Numbered from the stretch's first letter, positions 36,201-50,093 are shown. The stretch: DNA of 64,000 nt from Congeria kusceri (GCA_027627225.1 CM051029.1:75742578-75806577), one strand, 5' to 3'. Numbers and translations: made by a program. Notes: generated by a model from the letters alone, not told the origin.

Positions 36201-36559
36201 AGTTATTTTGAAAATATGTTGGCTCAGTCAACTGTTTGCTATAAATCGATGCAATATATATTTCGTAGAAAATCAGTGTTTATCGGTATCTAAATTAACA
36301 GTTTATTTAGAAGTATATTGTCATGCACAGATGCGTAGTTTAGCTAATGCCTCCACAAAGTATATTCTTTGTTGTTACTGTTGGTTTGTTTATCCATTTG
36401 CCTGTCTGTCTTTTATCAGCTTTACCCTAAAAACATGAACTATTTTGACTGTGTGAATGTGTATGTGAAGGTTGGAAATGAGCCAATGAAAGCAGGAATA
36501 AATTGTGTCGGTGATCAGGATCAGTGTCTAGAGCCAGGAATCTTTAAAAAAGATTCTTT

Positions 36560-37415
36560 ATAATTGGGAGATAGGGCAAGGGCGGGTATATAACATTGGT
36601 GTACAGATGCAGCTTGGGAGATAGGGCAAGGGTGGGGGGGGGTATATAACATTGGTGTACAGATGCATCTTGGGAGATAGGGCAAGGGTGGGGGGTATAT
36701 AACATTGGTGTACAGATGAATCTTGGGAGATAGGGCAAGGGTGGGGGGGGGTATATAACATTGGTGTACAGATGCATCTTGGGAGATAGTGCAAGGGGGG
36801 GGGGTAATATAACATTGGTGTAAAGATGCATCTTGGGAGATAGGGCAAGAGGGGGGGTATATAACAATGGTGTACAGATGCATCTTGGGAGATAGGGCAA
36901 GGGGGGGTATATAACATTGGTGTACAGATGCATCTTGGGAGATAGGGCAAGGGGGGGGGTATATAACATTGGTGTACAGATGAATCTTGGGAGATAGGGC
37001 AAGGGTGGGGGGGGTATATAACATTGGTATACAGATGCATCTTGGGAGATAGTGCAAGGGGGGGGGGGTAATATAACATTGGTGTAAAGATGCATCTTGG
37101 GAGATAGGGCAAGGGGGGGGGTATATAACATTGGTGTACAGATGCATCTTGGGAGATAGGGCAAGGGGGGGGGGTATATAACATTGGTGTACAGATGCAT
37201 CTTGGGAGATAGGGCAAGGGGGGGGTATATAACATTGGTGTACAGATGAATCTTGGGAGATAGGGCAAGGGTGGGGGGGTATATAACATTGGTGTAAAGA
37301 TGCATCTTGGGAGATAGGGCAAGAGGGGGGGTATATAACAATGGTGTACAGATGCATCTTGGGAGATAGGGCAAGGGTGGGGGGTATATAACATTGGTGT
37401 ACAGATGCATCTTGG
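36560..37415. repeat. G-rich minisatellite, 50-57 bp unit, about 16 copies
   Basis: The unit is cttgggagatagggcaaggg, a G run of variable length, then tatataacattggtgtacag and atgcat. Unit length varies mainly with the G run. Three overlapping minus-strand frames of 278-300 codons exist only because the unit has no stops; reading slips between frames at each G-run change. Confidence 0.9.
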
Positions 37416-37654
37416 CGGAGCAAATAGCTCTGCGCGTGGTTTCTAGTTCTATACTAAGTTGTATTAATTTACTTCAAATCCATTTCAATTTATTGATTTT
37501 TTATTCCACAATTAATGCAGTATGGCAGTATTATACTAACCGGTTGCCATTATACCGCTCAACAAAGTTTATTAGTAAATATAATAAATAAAATCAGTGT
37601 CTACACTTTATAATACAGCTCGTTTTTAACTAAACTATTCGTAGAATACTTTAG

Positions 37655-38400
37655 CTTTTCTACTCACCCGGGCGTCGGCGTCACATCTTGGTTAACGTTT
37701 TGCGTGCAAGTTACTTGCATGCATATAGCTCAGTAACCACTCACGGGATAGAATTGAAACTTCATTGTAGTGTCCAGCACTATTACACAATCACGTAAGA
37801 TCATTCTTGAATTCAATTGTCGGAACTGTGTTGTGCTTTTTGTTGGCAAAAGTTTTGTTTATTTGCAAACTGAGAATAGTCCAGCGTGCTGTCTTTCGGA
37901 CAGCTCTTGCTGTTGATGGAATTTGCGGCCTAAAACAAAATTGGATGCTAATTCTAAACCTATGTGCAAAGGGGGACAATAGAGTGTTACTCCCTGACAA
38001 ACTTCTTGCGTGGTTACATCCCGTATGTTTCACACCGTTGTACCGGCTCCTTATCAGCGAATGTACCACTCTTCAGCGCTAAGGATAAAATAAAGACAGT
38101 GGGTACTGGTTAGCGACCAATTTTTCGACCCGCTACTGGAAACCAGTCAAAACAACAAACTACTGGCCTTGTCGGGAACACGCGGGGGATGACGTCATAA
38201 CGCACGCGCTCATTTGTTTGAGGCGCTGGAAGAGGGTCTTTTTACTTCCAAACGATTTTTTTGTTAGTGAACCACGAATGCCTCTAGACTTGTAAACGAC
38301 CCCTTCCAGTTTTAAATATATTTTTTTTTGAATTGTTAAAACTCTCAAATAAAATACCTGTACAAACACTTCAATAATCTTGTTTGGGCCTCACGTTTTG
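37655..38400. other. Repeat fragment and spacer
   Basis: 37655-37775 carries 'gggcgtcggcgtcacatctt' and 'gcaagttacttgcatgcata', a repeat type I recall from bivalves. Open frames at 37791-38082 on both strands have no recognisable domain. Confidence 0.4.
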
Positions 38401-39849
38401 GTATTTAAAAGTATTTATATTTTGTAAGTGTGGCTTACGGATATAGGTTATCCTATTCTTTAGAAGTGAAATGTAAATACAAATTATCTGTTTATAATGC
38501 AGTAACATCCTTGGAATAGAAAATAATCAGTTCGTTAAACAATATATTTGGTTGAGTATCAAGAAAATAATACACTGCCTCAGTGTTGTGACATATTCAG
38601 GTGAGTTACAAAGTGATTGTGTACACATTTGAACATGCAATTATCTCACAAAGGCTTTTCTAAAATGAGATTATATAACGAAAACTATTTTTAAATTCGC
38701 TTTTGAAAATAATACGTTTTTTAAGGTGGGCGAATAATTGGTACGGTTGTTAATTATTATGCATTCAATTAAAGGTGTATTTCGCACGTGATATAATTCG
38801 ATTTGCTTGAATGGATTTGGGAAAAAAACGTTATTGTTTATTGTCTAAGGTGCCTGACATTGATCGTGCCAAGTGTCATTACAAACTGTTTAATAAGGCG
38901 CGTGTACCGCGAAAATGGGTCGCTAAACAATATATATACCTTGGTTTCTTATTGTTATCGTTTTGTTTTCTTAACACTTGAAATTATATCCTGGGCAATA
39001 AAGAGTATGCACATAAACTTTGAGAATAAAGAACGATATACAGGGGGAACCCTTTAAACCGGACATCCACGGGACCATAAAAAAGTCCAGTTTAGAGTGG
39101 ATTCTTGTTTAGAGGGAAAGTAACTTATCTGAGCTACTGATTAGTCACTGTACAGTATATAATTTAAAAAAAAACATACCTTTAATTGATTTTTTACTTA
39201 TGCAACCGTGTACAGTTATGTGTGTAAGGTGATGTGTGTATGAAGTCTGATAGGTTTTCACTGTCCTAATTGGTTATGAGCACATTTTAATATAATCCCC
39301 GTACCAAGCTGTCAATTAGCTAACATGTCCCTTTTTCAAGACAAGAAACAAGAAACCCAGCACATTCTTACGTTTATCACCTGAGACGTCAGTCACTTAC
39401 TATACATATAAGTATCCTGCAAAGAAATAGTGATAAAGTCATTTTGCCCTGCTTGGTAAGATTGGTATTTTATTTATTATTGCATTTTGTTCTTTGATTT
39501 AAAGTGATTTATGTATTTAATGTATTTGTTTTATTTGCTTAATGAATTGTATTGTTTAATTTATTGAAGATGCAATTTATTATATATATCATGCACATTC
39601 GGTGTTCCTTTCAAAAGGTGCAGCGAACTATTATATACATGTATACACAGCGTCTAGACGAGTAAGACCGGTTGATGACGCATGAGTAGTCCTTATTTTC
39701 TCAATCAAAACCGAATGTAGCCGTTGCTGTAGGATAGACAGTTCTGTATCGACAGAAAATATATACTGAATTTTAGAAGAAAAAATTTGAGTTATTGTCG
39801 TCGCTCTGACATCAGCGTCTGCCTTAGCGTCTTCCTCTGCGTCTGCGTG

Positions 39850-40690
39850 TGCGTTAATTAATTTTTTCTCAAAAACTATCAAAGGTATCCATTTGAACTT
39901 TCAATATTTGTTCACTATACAAAGGGTAATTCATTACAACAAGGCAGGTAACCCTGTGATTTGTATTTCCAGAGTGATCTGCCCTTTGGTCTTACAACTT
40001 AGAATATTTAAAAAAAAAATTGTTTAATATAACATTTCTCAATAACTATCAAAGACATTAAATTGAAACTGATTATACTTGTTTATGGTTCTGACTGCAT
40101 TCTGCAGACATGAGTCGGTAACTCTTTCATTAATTTTGTTGGAGTTATTACCCTTTTTTCAACACAATTTTCGCTTTAGGTCAAATTTCTCAATGCCTGT
40201 ATGAGGTATTTACTTAAAAATAAAAGTACTTGATCACAGTGATGAATTTATTCTGTATACAAGAGGAGGATTTCGTTTAAGTAATTTTCCTTTTTTGAAC
40301 TTAGAATTTTCGCTTTAGGTCAAATTTCACAATAACTAGAACAGGTGTTGACTCGAAACTCAAAATACTTGATCGCAGTTATGAACCTATTCTGTAAGGA
40401 AGATGAGGTAACTATATCAAGGATTTTGGTTGGAGTTATTTCCCTTTTTTCAACTTAGAATTTTCGCTTTAGGTCAAATTTCACAATAACTATAAGAGGT
40501 GTTGACTTGAAACTCAAAGTACTTGATCACAGTTATGAACTTATTATGTAAGGAAGATGAGGTAACTATAGCAAGGATTTTGGTAGAGTTATTTCCCTTT
40601 TTCAACTTAGAATTTTAGCTTTAGGTCAAATTTTTCAATATTTATGAGAGGTATTTACTTGAAATTTAAGACACTTCATCACACTGATGA
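39850..40690 (+). repeat. Array of about 150-bp monomers, five copies
   Basis: The marker tcgctttaggtcaaattt recurs near 40171, 40310, 40464 and (as tagctttagg) 40616. Each monomer also has 'gaaactcaaagtacttgatc' and 'ggttggagttatttcccttt'. Confidence 0.7.
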
Positions 40691-41039
40691 ACACATTATA
40701 TTAACAAAATGCCAGACTACTATCAAATACGAGAAATTCGAACGTCCAGCACTCATGGGCGGTGATCTTGTTTCGTCGATGTTGACGTTTATTTATGTTA
40801 TATAAAACGTGTTGTTGTTTTGTTAGCGGGTAACGAAAGAGACATGAAATAAATCAGAAATCAGAAAGTTCCTCTTTAATATTATTTGAGAATGAAAGCG
40901 GCATTCAAACACTAAGAAAGAACGTAGCCATTATCTCGAAGTTGTCCACGGCTCGTTGTCATAAGTAGTACTTTATCCTAAAACCATGAAAAGTATTGTT
41001 GTTGTTTTTTGACATCAATAATAACACAGAACAACAATC

Positions 41040-42430
41040 ATAACAAAGGAGGTCAATCACAAACAATATATCAATCACAAAAGGGTACATATTAATAAAA
41101 CCAGTACATATTAATAAAACCAGTACATATTAATAAAACTGGTACACATTAATAAAACCAGTACATATTAATAAAACCAGTACATATTAATAAAACCAGT
41201 ACGTATTAATAAAACCAGTACGTATTAATAAAACCAGTACATATTAATAAAACCAGGACATATTAATAAAACAGTACAAAAGCGGAGATCAGTCTTTACA
41301 CGGGATATGGACCATACACGTCATCATTCATTATATGGGAGATTAATCACAACAGGTGAGGTCAAACACAGTAAAGACCATCACTCATAACTGATGGATA
41401 AGTCGTAACAGACATGATAAATTGTTACAGCGTGTAGACATTACAAGATAAGACAAAACCACACGGCATAAGTCAAACTGTTATATATACGTTTGGGACA
41501 CGGGAATAGATAAATCGTTACACTGGACAATAACAGTGACAGAGAAGATAAATCATAACAGGGGAGACAAATTAAAACACCGGCGATAAATCGAACCAGG
41601 GGTGATTAATAATAACAGCGGAGATAAATCATAACTGGGGAGATCAATCATAACAGGGGAGATCAATCCTAATTTTTTATATAGTTGAGATCAATCACAG
41701 AAGGTGAGATCATTCATAACAGGGAGATCAGTCAAATCCGGTGAGATTAATCCTAATAGGGGAGTTTAATCAAACCCGTTGAGATCAATCATAACATGGG
41801 AGATCAATCACACATGCGATATCGATCATGTGGGAGATCAATCATAACATGGTAGATCACTCATAACATGGAGATCACTCAAAACAGACGAGATCAATCA
41901 TAACAGGGGAGATCAATAGTAACAGATTAGATCAATCATAACAGGCGATATAAACTATAACAGGGGATATTAATAATAACAGGGGTGAATAATAACAGGG
42001 GATATCAATTATAACACGAGGAGATCAATCGTAATATGAGGATCAATTATAACGCTAAAGAGCAATTATAATAGTGGAAATAAATTATATAAAGGGGGAC
42101 CAATCACTAAAGGGGAGAACAATCATAACAGGGGAGATCGATCATAACAGGGGGAGATCGGTCATTTAATGGGAGCTGAATATAACCGATCAGATCAATC
42201 ATTCAGTCATAACAGGGGAATCAATCATAACAGGAAAAAACAAATATAGGAGGTGAAATCAGTCGATCAGGGCAGGCATACCAGGCGAGATCAATCACAT
42301 TGGGTAACATGAGAGTTAAATCATATCAGGGCATAAAACAAAACCGGGAAGATTAATCGTAACAGGGGAGTTCATTCATAACAGGAGATCTCAATAATTA
42401 AGCAGGTGATAAATCATATCAGAAACTATG
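41040..42430. repeat. Degenerate tandem array, about 20-bp unit
   Basis: Very many diverged units of ggagatcaatcataacaggg cover more than a kilobase, with variants such as aaatcataacagg. It has no coding content. Confidence 0.8.
41094..41277. repeat. 19-bp tandem array, about 10 units
   Basis: The unit is gtacatattaataaaacca with single-base variants. It lies inside the start of the longer degenerate array of about 20-bp units. Confidence 0.85.
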
Positions 42431-44118
42431 AATTGTATCAGAAAACTATGTAGGTATTGGCTTGAGGTAATTTGTGTTGTATATTGTTGTGTCACCTATT
42501 TTAAGAATTACTTGGTTAGCTCCCTTGTTAAGAATTTTGTCATTGTTGGTGTGTTATTGAGTTCAGTTTCTTTTCCAAAGTATTTAGATTGATTTTATGA
42601 TACTTCTGGACATCTTATGGTCCACACAGAGTAAGCTGATCATGTAATAGTATATATGATATTGTACTAATGTCATTGATGTTACATGCATAGATTCGAT
42701 GTGGAATGATTGCCTTATATATAGTTTAAATTAATAATAGTGAAGTTTACACTCAGTGACTTAGCCCGGGACCTTTAGCTTACATTAAAGTTGCAAGGCA
42801 AGTGATTTCCTAGTCGAAATAATTAGACGTTATCGGTGGATTCTGAGCTATTTTTTGTATGGGCATAATCCACACTACGTCTACAAGTTTATGCCAATGT
42901 CCTGTAGCGAAGTAATTTCACATGAACTTCAGATTGTTCTGGTCAGACTTCAAAATATCAATAGTATCATGCATATAATGATGTTATTAATCCATATTGT
43001 AGAAGAAAACAGCACATAAATCAAGCAGTTATCAACAAAACCTTGTAATGGTTTTCCCGTTGTATTACTGGAATCTAGTATTTACACAAACATATGACGT
43101 CATCATGCTGTGTGCTGTTCATTATTGTGTAGAAGCTTATTGAAATATATGGACAATTGATCGCAGTCGACTAAACGCTTCTTTGTTGAAAGCTTAATAA
43201 GAAGACTACTTTAGTTGAAAGGGCAATTTTGGAGTACGTGCCAGTTTGTCTGAAATTGAAGTTTGCATATATTTGCATTGTGTCGGTAATTAACAAATAT
43301 ATAAATAAGTATTGTAGCTCTATTTTGAATTGTAACATTTAAAAAACGCATGCTGTTTGAAAGTGAAACTACATTTAAAAACTGCTTTTTGGTAGGAACT
43401 ATTTTGGAACTACTTTCGTCAAATGTAGCATGCAGTTTAATAAGGGAAAGTCCGAGAGCGAAATAGCTGATTGCTGCAACCTGCTCCTTTTTATCTTCGC
43501 TCTGCTTTCCCTCTGGGTTAGTTAACACAGAAATGTTGAATATCTTTTGAAATACAATTTATTTTGCAAATATTTAATTAATAGACTTTGTTTAAAAACC
43601 TTAATTAGAAGCATTTAAGTGAGTTACCAATTTATTAGAAAATATCAACAAATTGAACCAGCTTTCCACACTGCTCCTTATTAGTAGAGCCATGTACCTT
43701 TTTGGACCCTAGATATTTCCCTGTTTATCTTTTTAATCACATTGTAACGCATGATGCATAAAATAGTTTGATCGAACCTTATGTATTTCGAGGGAGAACA
43801 ACAAAAACAAGATGACACACATGTAGGGGTATATAGAAATAAAATATAAATAAATAAAAGACAGAAAACAACATTTTCTGATATTACTGTAGTGTACCAT
43901 TTGAAGTTAAATAGTTCGGACAAGTCAAACAGATTTGGCAAGTGCTTTGAAAAATTAGCGTGAAGACTGAGTGTAGCGACCAGAGTTCGAGAATGTATAC
44001 TTATTCATGTACGGGCAGTGGAAACAATGTATTTAATTAAATTTCAGCATGTACTGCACATTAAATAGCCTTTGTTTTGAAACAACTTTTGGGGGATAAA
44101 TCTGACAAGTTCAGTTAC
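42431..44118. other. AT-rich spacer, nothing recognised
   Basis: Minus-strand frames at 43211-43528 and 43681-43941 have no known domain or splice context. Confidence 0.35.
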
Positions 44119-44900
44119 CAGTGTTCATTCTGGGCCTTGCCTTTGCGGGATTCACGCAAAAGAAAATTAAGTGGGCGCAACAACAATACTGTCCGTGCGC
44201 CATTTGGGCGCATGATAAATATAATAGGCGCATAGAAAATTCCATCTGCAGGCAATTTTTTGTGAATGAAAATCATTGTAAATCTTATTGCAAATTGTAA
44301 ACATCGCATAGCCTGATTGTTAGTGGAAATTAACAGTTGCCAGGCTACCACGCGCGCACTGTTTTATAACTAGCGATTTCATTGGCAGATAAGGTCATGT
44401 GCCATTTGACCTCGCTTACATCATCACAAATTGATTACAGTGCTGTCTGAAATTTACATGCGGTTAAAGTTGATTTTAATAAGAAAATAAAGATGTCAAA
44501 GCGGAAAGCAGATACAGAGAGCATCGACTCTTGAATTTTCCACCAACACTCCTAGGCAAAATGAGAACATCGTTGAAAATGAGGGCGAGAAAACATCCGT
44601 TGATTTGGCCGTACCCGTACTTCATGTGCAAGTTAAGTTGAAAACAAAAACTGATAAATCTTCCAAAAACGTTGACGGTCACACATTTCAGAAAGGTTGG
44701 TTAGAGAATTTTTTGTGGTTATTGTACGATGAAAAGAGTAATTTGATGTTTTTTGACATTTGTAAAAAATATAATAAAAGTAACATGAAAAATAATTATG
44801 GTAAACAATTGTCGCCCCCGAGAAAATCCTTCAATGGCGCACTGACTTTGTGGCTGATGGGCCATTGGCCCACCTGCAACTCAGCCCAGAATGAACACTG
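44119..44900. mobile_element. hAT-like TIR element, internally deleted
   Basis: The ends cagtgttcattctgggc (44119-44135) and its complement (44884-44900) are perfect 17-bp inverted repeats starting CAGTG, as hAT ends often do. Similarity extends inward (gtgcgccatt in both subterminal regions). The eight bases outside each end do not match, so no target duplication is preserved. It contains the start of a transposase-like frame. Confidence 0.6.
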
Positions 44901-44916
44901 TGACACTAATTTGTAG
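44493..44916 (+). pseudogene. N-terminal part of a hAT/ZNF862-like transposase protein
   Basis: From ATG 44493 the frame reads MSKRKADTESIDS and stops. One base on, the frame stays open as TLEFSTNTPRQNENIVENEG... and contains FQKGWLENFLWLLYDEKSNL followed by MFFDICKKYNK. That matches the N-terminal zinc-finger region of hAT-derived ZNF862-like proteins (F-q-x-x-W-l ... p-W-L-x-y-d ... m-x-C-x-x-C); the first zinc cysteine is replaced (FFDIC). The catalytic domain is absent; the frame runs into the right TIR. Confidence 0.55.
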
Positions 44917-44919
44917 CAG

Positions 44920-47600
44920 TTTTACGGATCGTCGAAATTAAATTGCCAATTTTGTTGTTTTGTATTGTAATATTACACATTCAACTTACTATCATGAAAA
45001 CTCATAATAGAAGTATTTAGAATATGCATATGCTACACACACGCATCTTATGCATTAAAGACACATTGCTATCAAGTGAAAGACGCTGATTTTTATGCCC
45101 CCAACATCAATGATAGGGTGGCATATAGAGTTTACCCTGTCATGTGCATGTATGTTCGTGTGTACGCATGTACCATATGCCGTAAATGTCCTTTTTGACG
45201 CGCAGGGCGCGTGTCATTTTAGGACCCCTGTGCGTTTAAATGCAGCCATTTTTTGTTAATTCTGCCATTATCCAGAAATCAAGTTTTCATGCGCACTTTC
45301 CAATGACGTAATACACATTGGTACAGTCTAAATACGCCTGATGGGCTTTGTCCGCATGAGAAAATTCACTATGGTACTGTCTAAATTAATATTGTCGATC
45401 GACACGACGAGCTCACTTGCACGACATAATGTACAGTGGAAAACGTTTCCTCACAATTTGCCTACATTTATATTCCCTGTTTATCAGAATACATTAAAAC
45501 AGTATTTCTTGTTTGGTTGTCAATCGTAACGCTTTACACCTAGGACGCTAATACATGTACGGTAACGTTACATGTATAATAATGGCACTGTTAGCAACAT
45601 TCTGGTTGACTGCTTTTGACAGCGGTTGTTGAAACCTCCACCTGATAAGCGTGAAACTTGCTTTGCGTGCGCAAACTGTTATTACATGTGCTTATAATAA
45701 ATATTTATAAGGCCACAACAAATTGATCAGATGTTCGTCGGATTTGCCGCACCTTAAAATCGTAAATCGAAAAAAAAATATTTTTCTTTTTATTTTGCGC
45801 CCGCACCTACAAGTTTGCCCCGCATCCGATTTTTTTAAATGAAGTTTTCAACAATGAGTCTCATTTTACGTTAAACACCGCATTTGTGGTGTACCCAAAT
45901 TATAACAAGCAATTGGTACTGATATAGACGTGAATAAGGCACTTTGCGGCGACTGGTTTATGGACAGAGCACACAATTTATGACCCAGACCTTTAATCCC
46001 CAACAGCCAGTCTGGCACAGCTGCCATGTGTATTTCAACTCAGCAATTTCTTATAATGTTTTATCAAACTTGTGAAAACACAACGAGCTGTTTGTCAGCA
46101 TTCATTGCCTAATTAAAGATGATTGCTAGCAAGCTCTCGTAATATCTGCAGTTAATTAACAGTTAATTAAAGGATTATCTTGTTGATAAAGGATGTGTGA
46201 AATTGGATGTCTGGATTATGTCAAATGGACTGATTATCGGGTATGTTTACATTTCGGACAGTTTTGACCAGCGGTTTGTCCTTGATTTCTTACTTCAAAT
46301 ATCCACACATATAAGTTGTTTCTGACATGTCCATTTTATAAATTCAAAGTATCTGTTTGGTGTACATTTTGTTCAGCCTTTATATATTAAGGTACATTTA
46401 ACAGGGCAAGCCAAGTCATTATGTTAGTTATTAATTTTAATTTATTTATGGATATATTTTGCTAACATCTTATAGATAGTTTAAGAGTGTATGTTTAAAT
46501 AAAAAATAATTATCCAAGTTTACTGCAATGAACAATTGAGAAAAATGTTAATATAAAAATCGAAGTATACTAATGCTTTTGTTAATGCCATAATTAATTA
46601 ATGTAATACAGCACAGTGAAGTATAATTTTATAGCAATTAAAACAGTAAGATATAACTATTCCCTGACATGGAAACACGCAACGATGTTGCGAGTCGATA
46701 AAAAAAAATGGCTCAAGAAAAATAAGAGCCAGTGTGAGTCCTGGTTTACAGTTTTAAAAAATGGTGGCGTCCAGTTGTTTCGTCGTGTCATTTAAATATA
46801 CAGATCTTATACTAGTGATTCCTACATTGTTTTGTGTTTATTGTATGACATTTCATATTCATGTTATCAAACTGTTGGTAGTGAATGACTTGGTGTATCA
46901 AATATATATTTTGATAATGACAATTACCTTGTATAAGGTCTACTTTCTTATAGTTAAGATATGGCTATTTAGTATTTACTGCCGGTCGTTAATTTAATAG
47001 CAGAATCACTATTGAAGACTTGTTGTGCAAAACCCTTTGCAGGACATGGTCAAAGAAGAAATGGAAAAATTAGTTGCTTAGTTTATTACATATATATTGA
47101 TTTTGACAAAAATTTATGGAACAGAGCAGATGAAGAAGAAATTATTGACAAGATATCAAGTTATGATGGCGTTTGGGAGTAATTTTTAAACACAATGGGC
47201 ATGATAGGATTTTTTTTATTTTGCGCTTTTCGCTCGCCTCCGATTTTATCGAAAATGGCAAAAAAAATATTTTTATTTTTATTTCGCTTGCTCGCTCCAA
47301 TTTTTGTTGGACAAAATCCGTAGAACAACTGATCAATTTGTTGTGGCCTGATATCGTAATGAATTTTTGTGGTCCCATTCACTTGCGTCATATATGGTTA
47401 CGTGTAACCCGTATAGTGGGGCATAGGTATTTATATACAGGCAATGCCGGATACATAAATATGGCGGTCTATTTAATCGTTTCTATCGAAAATATCTTTA
47501 GTTTTTCTTTAATGTTCGAAAAAATAGATTGACAAACAATATTTCGGGACCAAAAAATACCCCATGCGCGTCTATTAGGGCATGGGCGTCAATAATACCT
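44920..47600. other. AT-rich spacer with repeat scraps
   Basis: 45090-45185 has a 'atgcccccaacatc' repeat start. 47200-47300 has a 'ttttgcgcttttcgctcgcc' motif, with a related 'ttttattttgcgcccgca' near 45788. No gene recognised. Confidence 0.35.
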
Positions 47601-47619
47601 TACATCGAGACCTCGCTTG

Positions 47620-48900
47620 CGTTTGCATATGGGGTGGGTGGGGTCAAGGTCAAGGTCACTGTTACTAAAAATAGAAAAATGGTAGACCATTTTGTTTCCG
47701 CACGATCTTAAGAAAGCTTTGACAAAGTTGGTACGCTGGTTACTTGGGATGAAAGGAAGAACCCTATAAATTTTAAGGTCAACAGGTCAAAGGTCAAGGT
47801 CACCGTTACTAAAAATAGAAAAACAGTTTCCCCGCAATCAGTTGAGAACGGATTGAGATATTTTAATGAAACTTTATACATAGATACGTTACATCTAGAC
47901 CTCACTTGGGACTGCATATGGGGTGGGTGGGGTCAAGGTCACCATAACTAAAAATAGAAAAACGGTTTCCTCTCAATAACTTGAGAACCCATGGAGATAT
48001 TTTAATGAAACTTCATACATAGATACCTTATATTGAGACCTGGCTTGGGATTGCATATGTGGTGGGTGGGTTTCCGCTCAATAACTTGAGAACGCATCGA
48101 GATATTTAATGAAACTACGTACATTGATACCTTATATCGAGACCTCGCTTGGAATGCATCAAGATATTTATGCCCCCCTTTGAAGAAGTGGGGGTATATT
48201 GCTTTGCACCTGTCCGTCCGTCGGTCGGTCAGTCAGTCGGTAGGTCGGTCTGTCCGTAGACCATTTCGTTTCTGCACGATATCTAGAGAACGTTTTGACC
48301 TAGGATCATTAAAGTTGGTATGCTGGTTACTTGAGAGGAAAGGAAGATCCCTATGAATTTTGAGGTCAACAGGTCAAAGGTCAAGGTCAAAATTAGAAAC
48401 ACGGTTTCCGCTCAGTAACTTGAGAACGCATAGAGATATTTAGACCTCTATATAAGACCTAGCTTGGGATTGTATATGGTGTGGGTGGGGTCAAGGTCAA
48501 GGTCACCGTTACTAAAAATATAAAAAACGGTTTCAGCACAATAAGTTGAGAACGCATCGAGATATTTTAATGAAACCTCATACATATATACCTTATATAG
48601 AGACCTCGCTTGGGATTGCATATGGGGTGGGTGGGGTCAAGGTCACCATTGCTAAAAATAGAAAAACGGCTTGCGCTGAATAACTTGAGAATGCATCGAG
48701 ATATTTTAATGAAACTTCATACATAGATACCTTATTTTGAGACCTCTCTTGGGATTTCATATGGTGTGGGTGGGGTCAAGGTCAAGGTCAACGTTACTTA
48801 AAATAGAAAAACGGTTTCCGCTCAATAACTTGAGAATGCATCAAGATATTTTAATGAAACTTCATACATATATACCATATATTAAGACCTTTCTTGGGCT
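47620..48900 (+). repeat. Array of about 140-150 bp monomers
   Basis: About eight monomers have 'acggtttccgctcaataact', 'tgagaacgcatcgagatatt', 'gagacctcgcttgggattgc' and 'ggggtgggtggggtcaaggt'. A 'tatgcccccctttgaagaag' head with 'gtccgtccgtcggtcggtca' restarts the array near 48170. Confidence 0.7.
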
Positions 48901-48979
48901 TGCATATTAACAAAATTTCTTAACAATTGCACATATTCACAACTTGGCTGCAAGACGTGAGGCATACAAGTTTTACAAA

Positions 48980-49810
48980 CATCTCTTGTTTTGTCTAACT
49001 TGGCATAAGTGTTGAGCTTGGTGAGACGGTGTGTTGCACGCAAGAACCAGGTCCCTAGGTCCAAGGTCAAGGTCACACACTTAAAGGTGAATGGTCATTT
49101 AAGCCATAGATACTGTCTGAAGCATAATTTTGTCCAGCAGGGAAGGATTGTAAACCGACTTGGCCGAAGTGCTAAGCATGGTGTGTCGGTGTGATGCAGG
49201 CAAGAACCAGGTTCCTTTGTATAATGTCAAGGTCACACTAAAAGGTCAAAGGTCAAATAGAAGAATTTAAGCCATAGAACCATGTCTGGAGCATAATGTT
49301 GTCCAGCAGGGAAGGATTTTCAAACAACTTGACATAAGTGATAAGTATTATGCAGCAGTGTCGCATGCATGAGCCAGGTGCCTTGGCCCAAGGTCAAGGT
49401 CACACTTTATGGTCAAGTATATGTATATATGTTAAGATTCTTGTCCAGGCAATAACTCCTGAAGTGGCAGAAGTGATAACCATTATAAGTGGATGTGTTG
49501 CCCGCAAAAACTAGGTCCGAGGTCAAGGTCACTTAAAGGTCAAAGGTCAAATATAAGAATTAAGTCCATGGATTCTGTCTGGAGCATAATTTTGTCCGGC
49601 ATGAAAATTTTTCAAATAACTTGGCTGAAGTGGTAAGCATTATGGGACGGCATATGGCGTTCAAGAACCAGATCTCTAGCTGAAAGGTCAAGGTCATCAA
49701 TCAAGGTAAAAGGTCAAATTATTTTCCAGAGCATAATATTGTCATGCAGATAAATTGGCAGAAATTATCACAATCACCAGATGATGTGTTGCATGCACGA
49801 ACCCATACTA
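48980..49810 (+). repeat. Array of about 175-bp 'aaggtcaaggtcac' monomers
   Basis: About five monomers of the same family as 21440-22640 follow directly after the previous array. It ends about 280 bases before the helicase gene. Confidence 0.65.
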
Positions 49811-50093
49811 TAAATAGATGGTAACGTCACTGCGTTATTACCACTATACTACGACACTTTACTCACCTCCATTTGGAGGAATTATGAGTCCGACGTAAAG
49901 AAGTCCGCGGAGGAATGGCGATTTTGTATAAATCCATATTATAATCATACTATATCATTATAAAGTAATTGTTAATACTTCATCTGATTAATAATGGTAT
50001 TAACCTTGAGAATCCAATGAAACAAATTAATATTATGACTGACTTTGTAGTATGTACTTTCACTTTCGGTTTTAATCGAGCAACATCGACGAA
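49811..50093 (+). promoter_or_regulatory. Probable 5' region of the helicase gene
   Basis: This is the only non-repeat DNA between the array and the first helicase codons. A TATA-like ttttgtataaatcc lies near 49923. In the helicase frame a TAA at 50073 precedes the coding block with no ATG between, so an upstream exon spliced at cgag/caacatc (50080) or a non-ATG start is needed. Confidence 0.3.

Noticed and set aside
36521..37423. Three overlapping minus-strand open frames of 278-300 codons
   Set aside because: They are the G-rich minisatellite read in three frames. G-run length changes shift the frame at almost every unit and there is no domain.
37791..38082. Opposite frames of about 91 codons
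   Set aside because: No recognisable domain, no splice context, mutual shadows.
43211..43941. Two minus-strand frames of 86-105 codons
   Set aside because: Composition and context look random; no homology recognised.
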